Assembly: GCA_022316685.1 (NCBI GenBank)
Contig: JAKJHU010000534.1
Span: 62,001 to 126,000 of the forward strand
Reading direction: 5' to 3'
Length of the DNA stretch: 64,000 nucleotides
Origin: Progne subis subis
Lineage: Eukaryota; Chordata; Aves; Passeriformes; Hirundinidae
Shown: in pieces, positions 22,901-33,081 of the stretch
Position numbering within the stretch: position 1 is the stretch's first letter
Layout of the letters: the number at the start of each line of letters is the position of its first letter
The notes under the pieces: model-generated
Database searches by the model: none
What the model was told of the DNA's origin: nothing
Seen by the model: the letters and a program-made list of their open reading frames with translations, nothing else
Position numbers and translations under genes: made by a program

Positions 22901-25162
22901 CAGGGCAGAACAGAAGCAGCACCCAGCCTATAGCTCCTCGGTCCTGAGAGGAGGACACCCCCATGGCACTTCCAGGAGTACATCAGGGCTGGGAGGAAGC
23001 TCACCAAAAGGAATACCAGGCCTAAAACCTTAAATCCTTGCAGGTTTGTTTGGCCAAGGGGCAGGGGCAGCAGCAAAGACACCGACACCAGCTTCAGGAA
23101 TCCAGCCTCATCGACCAGAGCTCAAAGCAGCAAAGAACTCCAAACAACAAAGCCTTGCAATGCCCCTCACCACTGCTACCAAAGAGAGCAGCACTACAGG
23201 GACTGAGACGCAGCACTAGGGACCCTGAGGCTTCACCGTCCTCCAGAGCCACAGCCCGCGAGCTGGGAGCCCCCCTGTCCCAGCCAAGCACTGGAGAGCC
23301 TCTCCCACAATTGAGAATTGCCACTGGCGCATCCACCTGCAGGCAAAGAGACTTACAGCTCTGCTGGGACAGGGCCCAGCTCGGACAAATGGGTGCCGGC
23401 GACAGGCCGACACAACGTCCGGTGTGGCAACAGCCGGGGGCTCGGCTTCCTCGTGGATTGGGCCCCAAGCCTGGCCAGGGCTTCAGGAGCCATCCAGGAG
23501 TTCCCTTGGACCGTGGACTCCCCAACGAGACCACAGGTCTGATTTCATGGTCTTGTCCAGCTTCTCAGGTACAGAAAGGACAATACTTTTCCAACTCCAT
23601 TTGCTGCTTCTCCCTCTCTGTCAGGGTCCCAACAAGCTCTGCCTCAGTGCTAGTCCTACCCTTACAAGTGACCTCAAGAGAAAGAAAGAAGAAGGAAAAA
23701 AAAAAAAAAAAGACAGACAATTATTACTACTCACTCTGTCCTCAGACTTTACATTCACTAGTGGGTTCAGCCTTCTGGAAAGAGAAGCAAAGCTCAGCCT
23801 CCTGGGGCTGATCTGTCCATTCCCTGGTCTGCTCTCACAAACCCTTCAACTGCTCTGTCAAACCCGCAGATCTACAAGAAAGCAGTCCTTAGCCACAGTC
23901 ACTTCTCCTAACACGCATTTCCCATTACGCATCCAGAGCAATCCAAGCGCCGATTTTACATTTCCCACGCAAACCCCGCGGATTTACATTCCAAGATCCC
24001 ACGCACACACGCACACCAAATTCCCACAGTGTGCCGAGGACACTTTGGGGCACTTTGGATGTATCCTTAAGTACAAAGCACAAGAAGAAAAGCCCAATCT
24101 TGCTCTGTGAAAACAAACAATGAAAACTGCAGGAAATTCCTCCATAGAACACGAGACACATACCTTTAACCCAGGCAGGTAATGAACTGCAGGAGGGGAC
24201 CACCTGGCAGAAGAACGCTGACCAGCCAAACACAGAGCACGGAACCAGGGGCTGCCTGAGTGCCTTGAGGCAAGCATGCTGGATTGAAGGTAAAGCAGCA
24301 GGAGGAATGAACTCCGCACAAGTACTTGGGGAGAAATTCCAAGTCAGAGCTACAATTTAACAGGAAAATTACAAGAAAGACAACAGCACAGACACACTGG
24401 CTTAAACTAGACTATGACCTGACATGCTGTTGCTCAGAGGGGTGCTTTACTCTATCATTCACCCCGCTGTGTGACCACATCACAGTGCTCAGTCACCCTT
24501 CCCTGCAAGCTTTTCAGTCTGTACCTTCCATCCCTCAGGAGGAGCCTGAATGAACAAAAACACCCCAATGCTCCCTGCCCTAAGCACAGGTACAGAACAT
24601 CACCCGGAAAGGGAAGAAACCTTCACGGCTCCCACCCCAAACACGAACCCTGGCCAGAACCACAGACGCAGCAAAAACTTACAGGTTAGAGGAATTAGGG
24701 AAGGAAAGGCTCTGTCTCCCATCCCTTGCCCAACAGGCTCCAATTCCACACTGCAAATATGAGTCAGGCCTTTAACTGCAGAAGCCTGGAGAGCCGACAT
24801 AATTCTGCTCTATAAAGGACCTTCCCGAAGCAATTCTCTGGCCAAGCAGAGAGCAAAACCCTCTGCACTCTACCAGAGCCACAGGAAACCCAATCCAAGG
24901 GTAGAAGCTGATGCAGAAGATACAAAAAGCACCGCTTCAGCCCTATAACGACCAGGAAAAAGCCAAACTGTGGCAACTCGTGCCTCCTAACTCCTCATTA
25001 AGGAAGGGCTTGGAAGCCTGAGGCCTACCCCAGGAGCAACAGCCCCCCCAGCATTAACACAGCTTCAGCTGGGGCCACCAACATCGGCCCTGCCCCACAC
25101 CACACGCCCAAACATACCGACTCCAACACAGTTCAAACCACGGAGTTAAACCACGCGCTTAC
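19903..25162. other. Single-copy segment left of the motif array, copy A
   Basis: About 5.3 kb, almost identical to 43858-49135 in copy B. It contains many open frames of 60-260 codons on both strands. The longest (plus 23038-23811) is frameshifted in B by loss of one C near 47235, so I do not call it a gene. Splice-like signals exist: minus donors CTTGG|GTAAGTC near 22405 and AAAG|GTATGTG near 24160, a plus donor CCAG|GTGAGTG near 20427, and a poly-A run at about 23697 that would form a minus-strand polypyrimidine tract. It could host introns and exons of a long non-coding RNA. Coding is not supported. Confidence 0.4.
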
Positions 25163-25335
25163 CTCGTTAAACAGCCGAGGGGAGGAGGAGACCAGCATCA
25201 CACACCAAAGGCATGGCCACAAACACCATCTCCCATCCAGCCCTTAGAAACGCCCCCCCGGCTCGTGATTGACCGATGCGCAGAGGCATTCGCAGCGTTG
25301 ATTGGGCCGTGCGCCCAGGGCACCTGTCCTGTGAA
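25163..25335 (-). ncRNA. Candidate first exon, minus strand, ending at a splice donor
   Basis: On the minus strand the sequence TTTAACGAG|GTAAGCGC gives a strong donor with the exon ending at 25163. Just upstream (to the right) are CCAAT boxes in the sense orientation (the plus strand has GATTGGG at 25298 and GATTGGC at 25359) and CpG-rich sequence. The copy B equivalent ends at 49136 with the donor intact. Only very short frames fit in it. The right end (transcription start) is a guess. This is an inferred exon, not a demonstrated one. Confidence 0.35.
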
Positions 25336-25336
25336 C

Positions 25337-27165
25337 CCGGAACAAAATGGCGGCCGCCGATTGGCTGAAATATTTTCCTCCAAAAAAGGGGTTTCCCGCC
25401 GTTGTTCCGGCCAAATAAGGGGTGCCCCCGCACCTCTAAGAGTACCCGGAACAGTTCTGGGTGTCAGCGAGCCGGCAGCTGCTCTCTAAAGGGGGTTTTG
25501 GACACAACTTGTTCTCGTATGCAAATGATACAAAATGGCGCCGGCCAGAAGTCCGGGCTCCCTGGAGCAAATGGCGGCCCCCGATTGGCCAAAGAGTTTT
25601 CTTCCAAAAAAGGGGTTTTCCGCCTATTTTTCGGGCAAACAAGGGGTGCCTCCGCACCTCTAGGACTACCCGGAACAGTTCTGGGTGTCAGCGTGCCGGC
25701 AGCTGCTCTCTAAACGGGGTTTTGGGCACAATTTATTTTCGTATGCAAATGATACAAAAGGGCTCCGGCCGGCCGGAAATGATGTCATACTTGAACAACA
25801 TGGCGGCGGCCATGTGCCAGACCCCAAAATGGCGGCCCGCATATGCCGTACGGCAAGATGGCGGCGCCCATAGTGTCACGTGGTACCGGATAAAAAATGG
25901 CCGCCGACAGGAAGTGATGTCAAACCAGAACAAAATGGCGGCCGCCGATCTCCCGATTTTTATGGGCAAAAAAGGGTTGTTTCCCGCGGTTTTTCCACGC
26001 AAATAAGGAGTGCCCCCGCACCTCTAGGAGTACCCGGAACAGTTCTGGGTGTCAGCGTGCCGGCACCTGCTCTTTAATCAGGTTTTTGGAGACTATTTAC
26101 TTTCGTATGCAAATGAGCCAAAATGGCGCCGGCCAGAAGTCCGGCCCCCCCGGAGCAAATGGCAGCCCCCGATTGGCCAAAATATTTTCCTCTAAAAAAG
26201 CAGTTTCCCACAGGTTTTCCGGGCAAACAAGGGGTGCCCCCGCACCTCTATGACTATCCGGCACAGTTCTGGGTGTCAGCGTGCCGGCAGCTGCTCTCTA
26301 AATGGGGTATTGGGGACTATTTTTTTCCGTATGCTAATGAGACAAAATGGCGCCGACCGGAAGTCCGGTCACCCCTGAAGAAAATGGCAGCATCCGATTG
26401 GCCGAAATATTTCGGTCCAAAAAAGGTGTTTCTCGCAGCTTTTTTGGGCAAATAAGGGGTGCCACCGCATCTCTAGGAGTACTTGACACTGTTCTGGCTG
26501 TCCGCGTGCCCGCAGCTGTGCCCTAAATGTGTTCTTTGGGATTGTGTTCTTTTGTATGCTAATGAGCCAAAATGGCGCCGGCCGGAAGTCCAGGCAACCC
26601 GGAAGTAAGTGGCAGCTGCCGATTGGCCATAATATTTTTGCCCAAAGAAGAGGTTTTCCGGCAATTTTGGGGGGAAATAAGGGGCGCCCCCACATCTGTA
26701 GAAGTACCCGGTACGGATCTGGGTGTCAGGGTGTGCGCAAGTGCGTGCCAAATGGGGTTTTCAGGACCGTTAATTTCGGGTATGCAAATGAGACAAAATG
26801 GCTGACGGACAATACTGACACGCCTCAGGGGCGTGTTTTAGGGCGGGTTCTGCAAATCAGAGCTGAGATGGATGGGTGGGGGCATGGTTTTGTGTGGGGT
26901 ATGCAAATGAGATCTAACAGCCAGAAACGGGAAGTGCTCCTGAAAGCAAAATGGCGGCCGCCATGATGCCGATAGTTTCAGTTTTGGGGCTGAAAAAGGG
27001 CCTTTTTCACGGTTTTTCAAATAAAAAAACACTTCGCCCGCTTCGCCTGCAGCAGGCTTTGTGGGTCATTGTGGCCGCGTGTACCAAGCAATGCTGTAAT
27101 TGAGTGTAAATTTTCCCGGTATGCAAATGAACTGAAATGGCCCCCGGCAGCAAGTGACATCACAA
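25337..27165. promoter_or_regulatory. 224-bp tandem array of YY1/CCAAT/octamer/ETS motifs, copy A
   Basis: Octamer motifs ATGCAAAT or ATGCTAAT lie at 25519, 25743, 26107, 26331, 26556, 26782, 26901 and 27121. The spacing is 224, 364, 224, 225, 226, 119 and 220, a 224-bp period with one 140-bp insertion. Each full unit runs CAAAATGGCGCC (YY1-like), CCGGAAGTC or CCAGAAGTC (ETS-like), a second ATGGC(G/A)GC, GATTGGCC (inverted CCAAT), GGGCAAA(C/T)AAGGGGTGCC, CCGCACCTCTAGGA, GGGTGTCAGCGTGCCGGCAG and the octamer. At least 15 ATGGC-type sites are visible. TGATGTCA and TGACATCA (CRE/ATF-like) occur near 25782, 25915 and 27153. The motif families are established; activity here is inference. Confidence 0.7.
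25779..25925. promoter_or_regulatory. YY1-dense insertion in the third 224-bp unit
   Basis: About 140 bp that breaks the 224-bp period. It contains ACATGGCGGCGG, AAAATGGCGGCC, AAGATGGCGGCG and AAAATGGCCGCC within about 100 bp, bracketed by AAATGATGTCA and AAGTGATGTCA. The copy B equivalent (about 49751-49898) has a G-to-A change in the first site. Confidence 0.65.
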
Positions 27166-27495
27166 GGGGGCGTGGCCTCGTTGGGGTGGGGGAACCGAGT
27201 ACCAGCAGTAACTGTGCACTGTCACCAGAAGGTGCTATGGAGAACCAGTGTGCTGGGGAGTAGTGCCAGGGCTAGGCAGGAGGGTGGATGCCTGCTTCTG
27301 GGGTGCATTCTGGGGGGGAACGGGGAGGGGACATATATGGTGCATAGAGAAGAAGAACAAATGCAATATCTGTGGTGCAGCAATAGGAACTTGGAGGCTC
27401 CCAGGGAGGAAATGTTTTTACGCCACTGGACTGAAAGGTTGATGCAAGATGGTTTAGTCCCTAGGAGCCTAAAAGTTTGTCTGGTCGCATTCAAG
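27140..27495 (+). promoter_or_regulatory. Candidate rightward promoter at the end of the motif array, copy A
   Basis: AAGTGACATCAC (CRE/ATF-like, about 27149-27160), GGGGGCGTGGCC (GC box/KLF-like, 27165-27176) and GGGACATATATGG (TATA-like, about 27330-27340) follow one another on the plus strand. A plus-strand splice donor GAAAG|GTAAGAAT lies downstream (exon end 28032). No start codon context or protein is convincing, so any transcript would probably be non-coding. Confidence 0.35.
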
Positions 27496-28143
27496 TGAGA
27501 AAGAAGAACAAACAGAGAAATGGAAATGGAGAAATAGAAAGAAATAAAGAGAGTAAAGAGAGACAGAGGAAGAGCAGACAGGGAGAAAGGGGGAGGAGAA
27601 AAGAGGGGGGGGAAGAAAGGGGGGGGAGAAGAGACGGGACCCAAACAATCATCTAGAAATAGACACATAGAGATGTGGAGTAAAGAACAGACAGCAGTGG
27701 ACAGAGAGAGAGAGAGAGGGAAACCGAGGAAATTAAACAGGAGGAGGTAAACACAGACCAAAGCAGACCTAGAAGTACAGTAAGAAGGAAAAACACAGTG
27801 CAGTAGAAACAGAGGAAGAGAGAGAAAAAAAAAATGGGTAGAGCAAAAGGAACGGGATTGCAGTAAAAGAAAAAAAGGAAATAGGGTATAGGGTCAGAGA
27901 GGAAAATCAAGGAAGAAAAATAGAAAAGCAGAGAGAAAAAGAAACACAGCAGCACTTGCAAAGCAAAGAGGGACAAACAGAAACATCAGCAGCGTTACAG
28001 AGTCACAGCAAGACAGAAACACGGAAGGAAAGGTAAGAATAGAGTGAAAGAAGGGGGAAGCACAGCAAGAAAGACATGCACAAGAAAGGACTCGAGGACA
28101 CCCGAGAAATACAGGAGCCAAAGGGAAGGGGGACGGGCGAGGG
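27496..28143 (+). repeat. 650-bp purine-rich (G/A) strand, copy A
   Basis: The plus strand is overwhelmingly A and G, with G runs of 7-8 around 27606-27627. The minus strand is correspondingly pyrimidine-rich, which explains the leucine/serine/phenylalanine-rich minus frames. Such tracts can form triplex DNA or R-loops. It lies immediately downstream of the candidate rightward promoter. Confidence 0.75.
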
Positions 28144-29141
28144 CATCTGAATTCTTTCTGAAGGTCTATTCCACACTTCTTGCATCAATGCTTCTATGGA
28201 CACCTCAGTAAAATGCATGAACGCAGCACACGCGGAGGCAATGACAAAGAAATCCTCTAGCCACAGTGCTAAAAGTCCAATTTCCATCCGGAGCGGTACA
28301 AGGAAAACACGGAAGCCGATGCAAACACGTGGTAATACAACCAAATTCGTATTGAAACGACAAAGCAATTATTCTACCTCTCACTTGTACAAACTCTTAT
28401 GTCCTTTTGAAAGGACAGCCCAAAGGAAGACAGCACAGGGACAACACAATGCTCATCCAGCGCACAAAAACTCCATGTGTCTGGCATCTCAACAGCTTTG
28501 CTAATACCCCTGCCCTCACTGGTTCTCAGAAACATGGCTCCCAGGAGTCTCCAGAAATCCTCCCACCTCAACAAAATCCCTGTCTCGAGACAGACAGCAC
28601 AGGACACAAAGTTGTCAAGGTGGGACTGTGGCAGGAGGTGTAAGTGACCCAGAAGCAGCCCATGCTTCCCCGAGGCAGCTGGGAGCTACAGGAGAAATAG
28701 ACAGAGGAACAAAAAGCAGCCCACGGTGCCCCCAGGCACATGAGAGCTAGGGGAGAAACGTGAATGGCAGCTACAAGCAGGCTACGAGTTGCCCCAGGCC
28801 GCTGGGAGCTATGGCACAACCAGAGATGGGAGCTGCCAGAAGGTCACTTTCCCTGCAGCCCTGTAGACAGGGCACCGGGATCAAGGACTACAAGGAACAC
28901 AGAAATCAGCCTCCTAGGTGGACGGCCACCACTGGCAGACACATGCTCAGGCCTCCCCCCGGTCCCAGGTGGACTGGAAGGCAGAGCTCAAGCCCGAGGC
29001 CACGGGGGACCGCAGTGAACCGGGATTCCCTGCACGCACAGACACCCTTCGTGTGCAAAGCGTGTGAAAAGAAGGGTGAAAGTGACTAGGAAAGAAAAGC
29101 AGGAAGAGCAGGTGACCCAACAAAGACGGCATGTGGATTGT
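28144..29141. other. Single-copy segment, copy A
   Basis: About 1 kb without a recognised gene. A minus-strand frame (28003-28368) encodes a hydrophobic stretch that could pass for membrane segments, but one base inserted near 52323 in copy B shortens it at the amino end. GGGAGCTA-type words recur near 28680, 28743 and 28806, a weak 63-bp periodicity. Confidence 0.4.
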
Positions 29142-29723
29142 TGTGCTGGCTTGAAGGCAAAACCAATGACAGACTCCGAGTCAGAAAGAAACCATTTAAT
29201 AGGAGAGAAAAATAAGTGAAATAAAATGAATCCAAACACATGCAATGGTACAAAAGTTCAAGGACAGAGTCAGCATCCAACCTGGCACCACGGTGGCAGC
29301 AGTCCAGATGAAGTGGTCTTGTAGAAGCCCTGTTCCTGCAGAAAGCTCTGGTAGCTCTTCTCCTCTGGGAATCCAGTGAGTAAGGCTGCCTGTGCTGTCC
29401 CAATTGCTAGATTGGATCCAGGTGTGAATGCTTGGCTCCGCCCCCTGGGCAGAGCAACTCACAAGGGGCTGCTAGCATTGAATCAGTCTTGTAACAGGTG
29501 CTGGATTGGCTATGAAACAGACATAGCTCCTGGAGGGAGTGATGTAGGATTCATGCAGGAAGACATGGATGGGCCATGAACAGATGATAGTCTGGAGGCA
29601 CGTGCCAAGGGAAGCAAGGCACAACTTAGTTTCAACATGTCATGTACATGGTGAGAGAATACATACTTGGAGCACATCTTGCATGGCAACCTAGGACAGT
29701 GGTAAAGTTTAAAATTCGCTACA
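29142..29723 (-). mobile_element. LTR-like element (avian ERV style), minus orientation, copy A
   Basis: 582 bp bounded by TGTGCTGGCTTG at the left and CGCTACA at the right. In the minus sense it begins TGTAGCG and ends CCAGCACA, the CCAGCACA ending being one I associate with avian ERVL-type LTRs. An ATTAAA variant polyadenylation signal lies in CCTATTAAATGG (minus, about plus 29192-29203). No matching target duplication is evident (left flank ATTGT, right flank CCTGC), so it is old, truncated, or my boundary is off. It is shared with copy B and therefore predates the macro-duplication. Confidence 0.55.
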
Positions 29724-29775
29724 CCTGCTTGGAGGGAGGTGAATTGTATTGAATACCTCTGTGAGAAGAAGCAAA

Positions 29776-30076
29776 TGTGTGTGTCTGTGTGAGTCTGTAT
29801 GTCTCTATGTCTGTGTGTGGGGCTGTGTGGGTGTGGTTCTGAGTGAGTGAGTGTGTGTGTGTGTGTGTGTCTATGTGTGTGTTTGTATGTATGTGACAAT
29901 TTGTGTGTTTGTGTGTCCACATGTGTGTGTCTATGGGTCCATGTGTGTGTGTCTGTAAATCTGTGTGTCTCTTTGTCTGTGTCCATGTGTGTGTGTCTAC
30001 ATGTGTGTGTCTGTGTCTGTATGGCTGTGTGTCTGTGTGCACATGTGTGTCCATGTGTGTGTGTCTCTGTGCACAT
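29776..30076. repeat. TG-rich interrupted microsatellite, copy A
   Basis: About 300 bp of TGTG runs broken by CTA, CTC and CCA words. It differs in length from copy B at several places: B has a longer TG run near 53826 and lacks a segment near 30040. It produces cysteine/valine-rich frames on plus and histidine/threonine-rich frames on minus that are not genes. Confidence 0.9.
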
Positions 30077-31644
30077 AGCTGGAAGTGTGTAGAAGGTAGG
30101 TTATAAAAAAAACCTTAAAAACAGTGGGTGGGGACCAAAGTACTATACTGAGAAATGGGACACAAAACCAGCACGGTACAGACAGGCAAGAAAGAAAGGT
30201 AGGAAACAGGAGCAACAGAAACACCTCCACGTAGGCCTCTGCAACAAAGCTCAGCTAAGTGCTAGAGAAGGCCTTGGACAAGAAGAAAGGGAGAGCAAAA
30301 GGTGATACAACCTCACATTACAGAAGGAGCAGAGGGAGAAAGAAAATCGGAGCACGGTGATGGATCCAGATCCGGCTTCTTGGAAAATGGAATGGCTCAG
30401 GCTCTGAGGGAGGAAGCGAATAAACTTCAAAAGCTCCTAACAACATCCTCAATGTTCCAAAAGTGCTTGTAGCAAGGGGCTGAAAGAGTCATGCTTGTGC
30501 CCTAGGACTTTGAGCAAGAATGCTGAAGGTGCTGACAGCCCGAGGGCTTTGCACCCCATAGCCCACTTCCTCACCTCCTCACTCACAGCTTACACCTTCT
30601 TTCCCCAAAAACCCCTTACCTTCCTTCAGCTGGAGCCTCCGCTGCTCCCTCACATGCTGTCCACCTCTTCCTCTTCCTGCTTGCTGCTGATGTCACGCCT
30701 TGCCGTCAAGCTGCCACCACCGGCACCGTTATGGCATGTGCCGAGAAGCCCGGGAGGCTGTGTTGTACGGGAAGCATCATCAAATGCTTCCCAAAAAGGA
30801 GCCCGTACAGGTTCCACACATCCAAAACACTGAACGGAATCACCAAAGCCCTCAGCACACAGCTTCCCGTCGTCTCAGTGGAACGGACAAGGCTCCCTGA
30901 GAAAGAGACACACCCCTGCATCCAGATCAGCCAGGACAGTTCCTGGGAACCCCTGGGAGACAGAAATACCCACGCTGCGGTGGGAGCGGCACCTTCCGCT
31001 CGCACCTCCTCCGCAGTGCTGTCCAAAATGAGAGGCAGGACTGTAGGCGAGGCGATCCCTTCGGCCTTCAGCCTTCGCCGTGCTTAAACAAAGGCATTCG
31101 AGGAGTTCATCTGGCACCTGCCCTGATGATTTCAAACATCCGTGCAGTTAACAAGTCAAAAGAAGCCTTCATTCCCTAAGAAAAAGAACACACCGCATGG
31201 TGGGACAGCAAATGGCAGGAGGAAAGAAACCTTGCAGGGATCAGAAACCCCCAGAAAAAACCAGGAAAACAAAACGGCAGAACAAAAGGGAGGGCAACAA
31301 GTGCAGCCTGCAACAAAGCCACAGCGAGTCAAAATGAAGACATCTCATGTCAAGAACAGAGCCGGCAACAAGATCGAGTCCTGCTCTCATGCTTCACGCA
31401 AGGAAACAAAAGCTGGGCCTGCCTCACACAAGGACCCACGGGAGGGCAGTGGGGGAAAAGCACCAAAAGAACCCCAAAACCCACCAAGCAAAAGGAGGGC
31501 CCACGTCCACGGCAGTGCTCCTGCACGCCGCGCTCTAGCGTCTCCACGACACGAGCGAGGCGGGCGCATCTTGCACGTGGAGCACGTGCAAAGACAAAGT
31601 GCATGCGGCCACAAGCCCTTCGTTGCAGTAGGCAACAAAGGAAT
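30077..31644. other. Single-copy segment, copy A
   Basis: About 1.6 kb with no recognised gene. The plus frame at 31142-31723 is lysine- and glutamine-rich and differs in extent in B (55048-55692 in another register), which argues against coding. CpG-rich sequence lies at 31500-31620. The copy B equivalent is 54056-55613. Confidence 0.4.
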
Positions 31645-32475
31645 AGGAACAATAATATTAATAATAGTAGCAATAAAAAGAATAGTAATAGTAATGAGGA
31701 ATGGAAGAGTAGTAAAAGAATAAAAACCAGAAGTAAAAATAATAATGAAAGTAGCACTACTGATATGAAGAGTAGTAGTAGTAGTAGTAGTAACGTAATA
31801 ATAGTGAAATGACAGATTAGAAGTAATGATCGTAAGAACTGAAGTAATGAAAAGAGTAGTAATTGTAAGGCAACAGTAGTATGAGTGTATAGAAATTGCT
31901 GTATATTATAAATATATTTAAAAACTAGGTACTGTTATTACATATAGTATAAATGAGAAGAAGTGATATGTAATTAATTATAGATGTTACATATCTGTAC
32001 ATATCGTCACATAATACCTATACTAATATATCTAATTAAATGTGTATTATATGAAATCATATAAATTATAGAAGAATATAGTTGTCATATATAGATACAC
32101 TACTAATGCCTGACATGAGTGGTAGTTAAGATGATAATAATAATTAGAAACTGTTAATATATATGAAGTGGTTAGGAGTTAAGAATGAAAGTGATAGTAG
32201 TAGGATTAGTAATAAAGGATAAATGAAAATCTACTGTAAAAATGAGTAGTAGGAACAAACCCAATAGTATCAGTAATATTTATAATAATAAGCAAGCAAT
32301 AGTAACAATATCAGCAAGGAATAACAGGAGTAATGAAAATAATTATAAATAACAAGAATCGTAGTGCTGATTAAAATGAAGTTCAAAATTAAGCAGAGTG
32401 ATCAGGAAAAGATAGTAATAACTTTAGGACTACTAGCAGTAGTAGTAGTAGTAATACAACAATAAACAGTAATGG
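31645..32475. repeat. AGT/AAT-rich degenerate trinucleotide region, copy A
   Basis: About 830 bp rich in AGTAAT, AATAGT and AGTAGT words, with pure AGT runs near 31770-31791 and 32438-32452. The middle (31880-32110) is plain A/T-rich. Copy B (55614-56447) differs by small indels and substitutions. No gene. Confidence 0.8.
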
Positions 32476-33000
32476 TAATCCTAATCAGCCAAAACAGAGC
32501 CCTGGCTGCAGATTCACGACTCAGCAGCCCATGCACACGGAACCGCAACAGGCCTAGATCAGCACGTCACCTGACAGCACCCCAGACAGGAGTGCTGCAC
32601 AGATCCCAAATTCTCCACGCAACGCAACACACTCATTGCCTAGCTCAGCTGCAAGGGAATTGCCTGTGCACAAGGAGCAGCGAGGCATGCCAGATCCACA
32701 TGGGCCGTGTCTCCTTGCTCAGCCAGAAGGCACATATGTACACGGTCACCCAACTTTTTCCTTAAAAAAGAAAGGTAGGGCAGGTCAGCCACTGCAGAAT
32801 AAAACCAGAAACCTTCAGTTACAGGGACTCCTGCAGGGATAGGAGACAGGACTGTAAGAAAAAGGGAGACCTAAACCGAGTCATGGTGCATTTCTCACTT
32901 GGCCGCATGGACAGCAACTGTATACAAGCTCATTTCTCAGGATGAATCCTGAGAAGCAGAAGCGCAAGCAATTGGCAGGAAAATTAACATGACAACTCAC
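32476..33000. other. Segment left of the 81-nt candidate exon, copy A
   Basis: About 525 bp. In the minus sense this would be intron just after the donor at 33000/33001. I see no gene. The plus frame 32472-32765 reads differently at its end in copy B. Confidence 0.35.
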
Positions 33001-33081
33001 CTGGCAGTGCAGAATCTCGGACAAACTTTCTCCACGGAGCTCTCTGTTCATTTCTCTTTTGGAAGAAAGGAGAACAGATGT
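33001..33081 (-). ncRNA. Candidate 81-nt internal exon, minus strand, copy A
   Basis: In the minus sense a textbook acceptor (a polypyrimidine tract of CTTTTCCTCTTTTTTCCCC then TTGCAG) is followed after 81 nt by CTGCCAG|GTGAGTTG, a strong donor. Both sites are intact in copy B (56972-57052). One frame is open through the exon in both copies. Another is open in A only, because a C-to-A change (plus strand) in B creates a stop. With one difference in 81 bases I cannot judge coding. I recognise no protein. Confidence 0.4.

Noticed and set aside
23038..23811. 257-codon plus open frame
   Set aside because: Broken in copy B by a one-base change in a C run, with no recognisable domain.
26818..26836. 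ACACGCC/GGCGTGT inverted repeat as a terminator hairpin
   Set aside because: Short GC-box-like palindrome within the motif array, and intrinsic terminators are not relevant in this genome.
28003..28368. Minus frame with membrane-like segments
   Set aside because: Lies in a pyrimidine-rich strand that favours hydrophobic codons, and is truncated by an indel in copy B.
29847..30092. Cysteine-rich plus frames resembling small toxins
   Set aside because: They are translations of a TG microsatellite.
31142..31723. 193-codon lysine-rich plus frame
   Set aside because: Start and register differ in copy B and the end is trinucleotide repeat.
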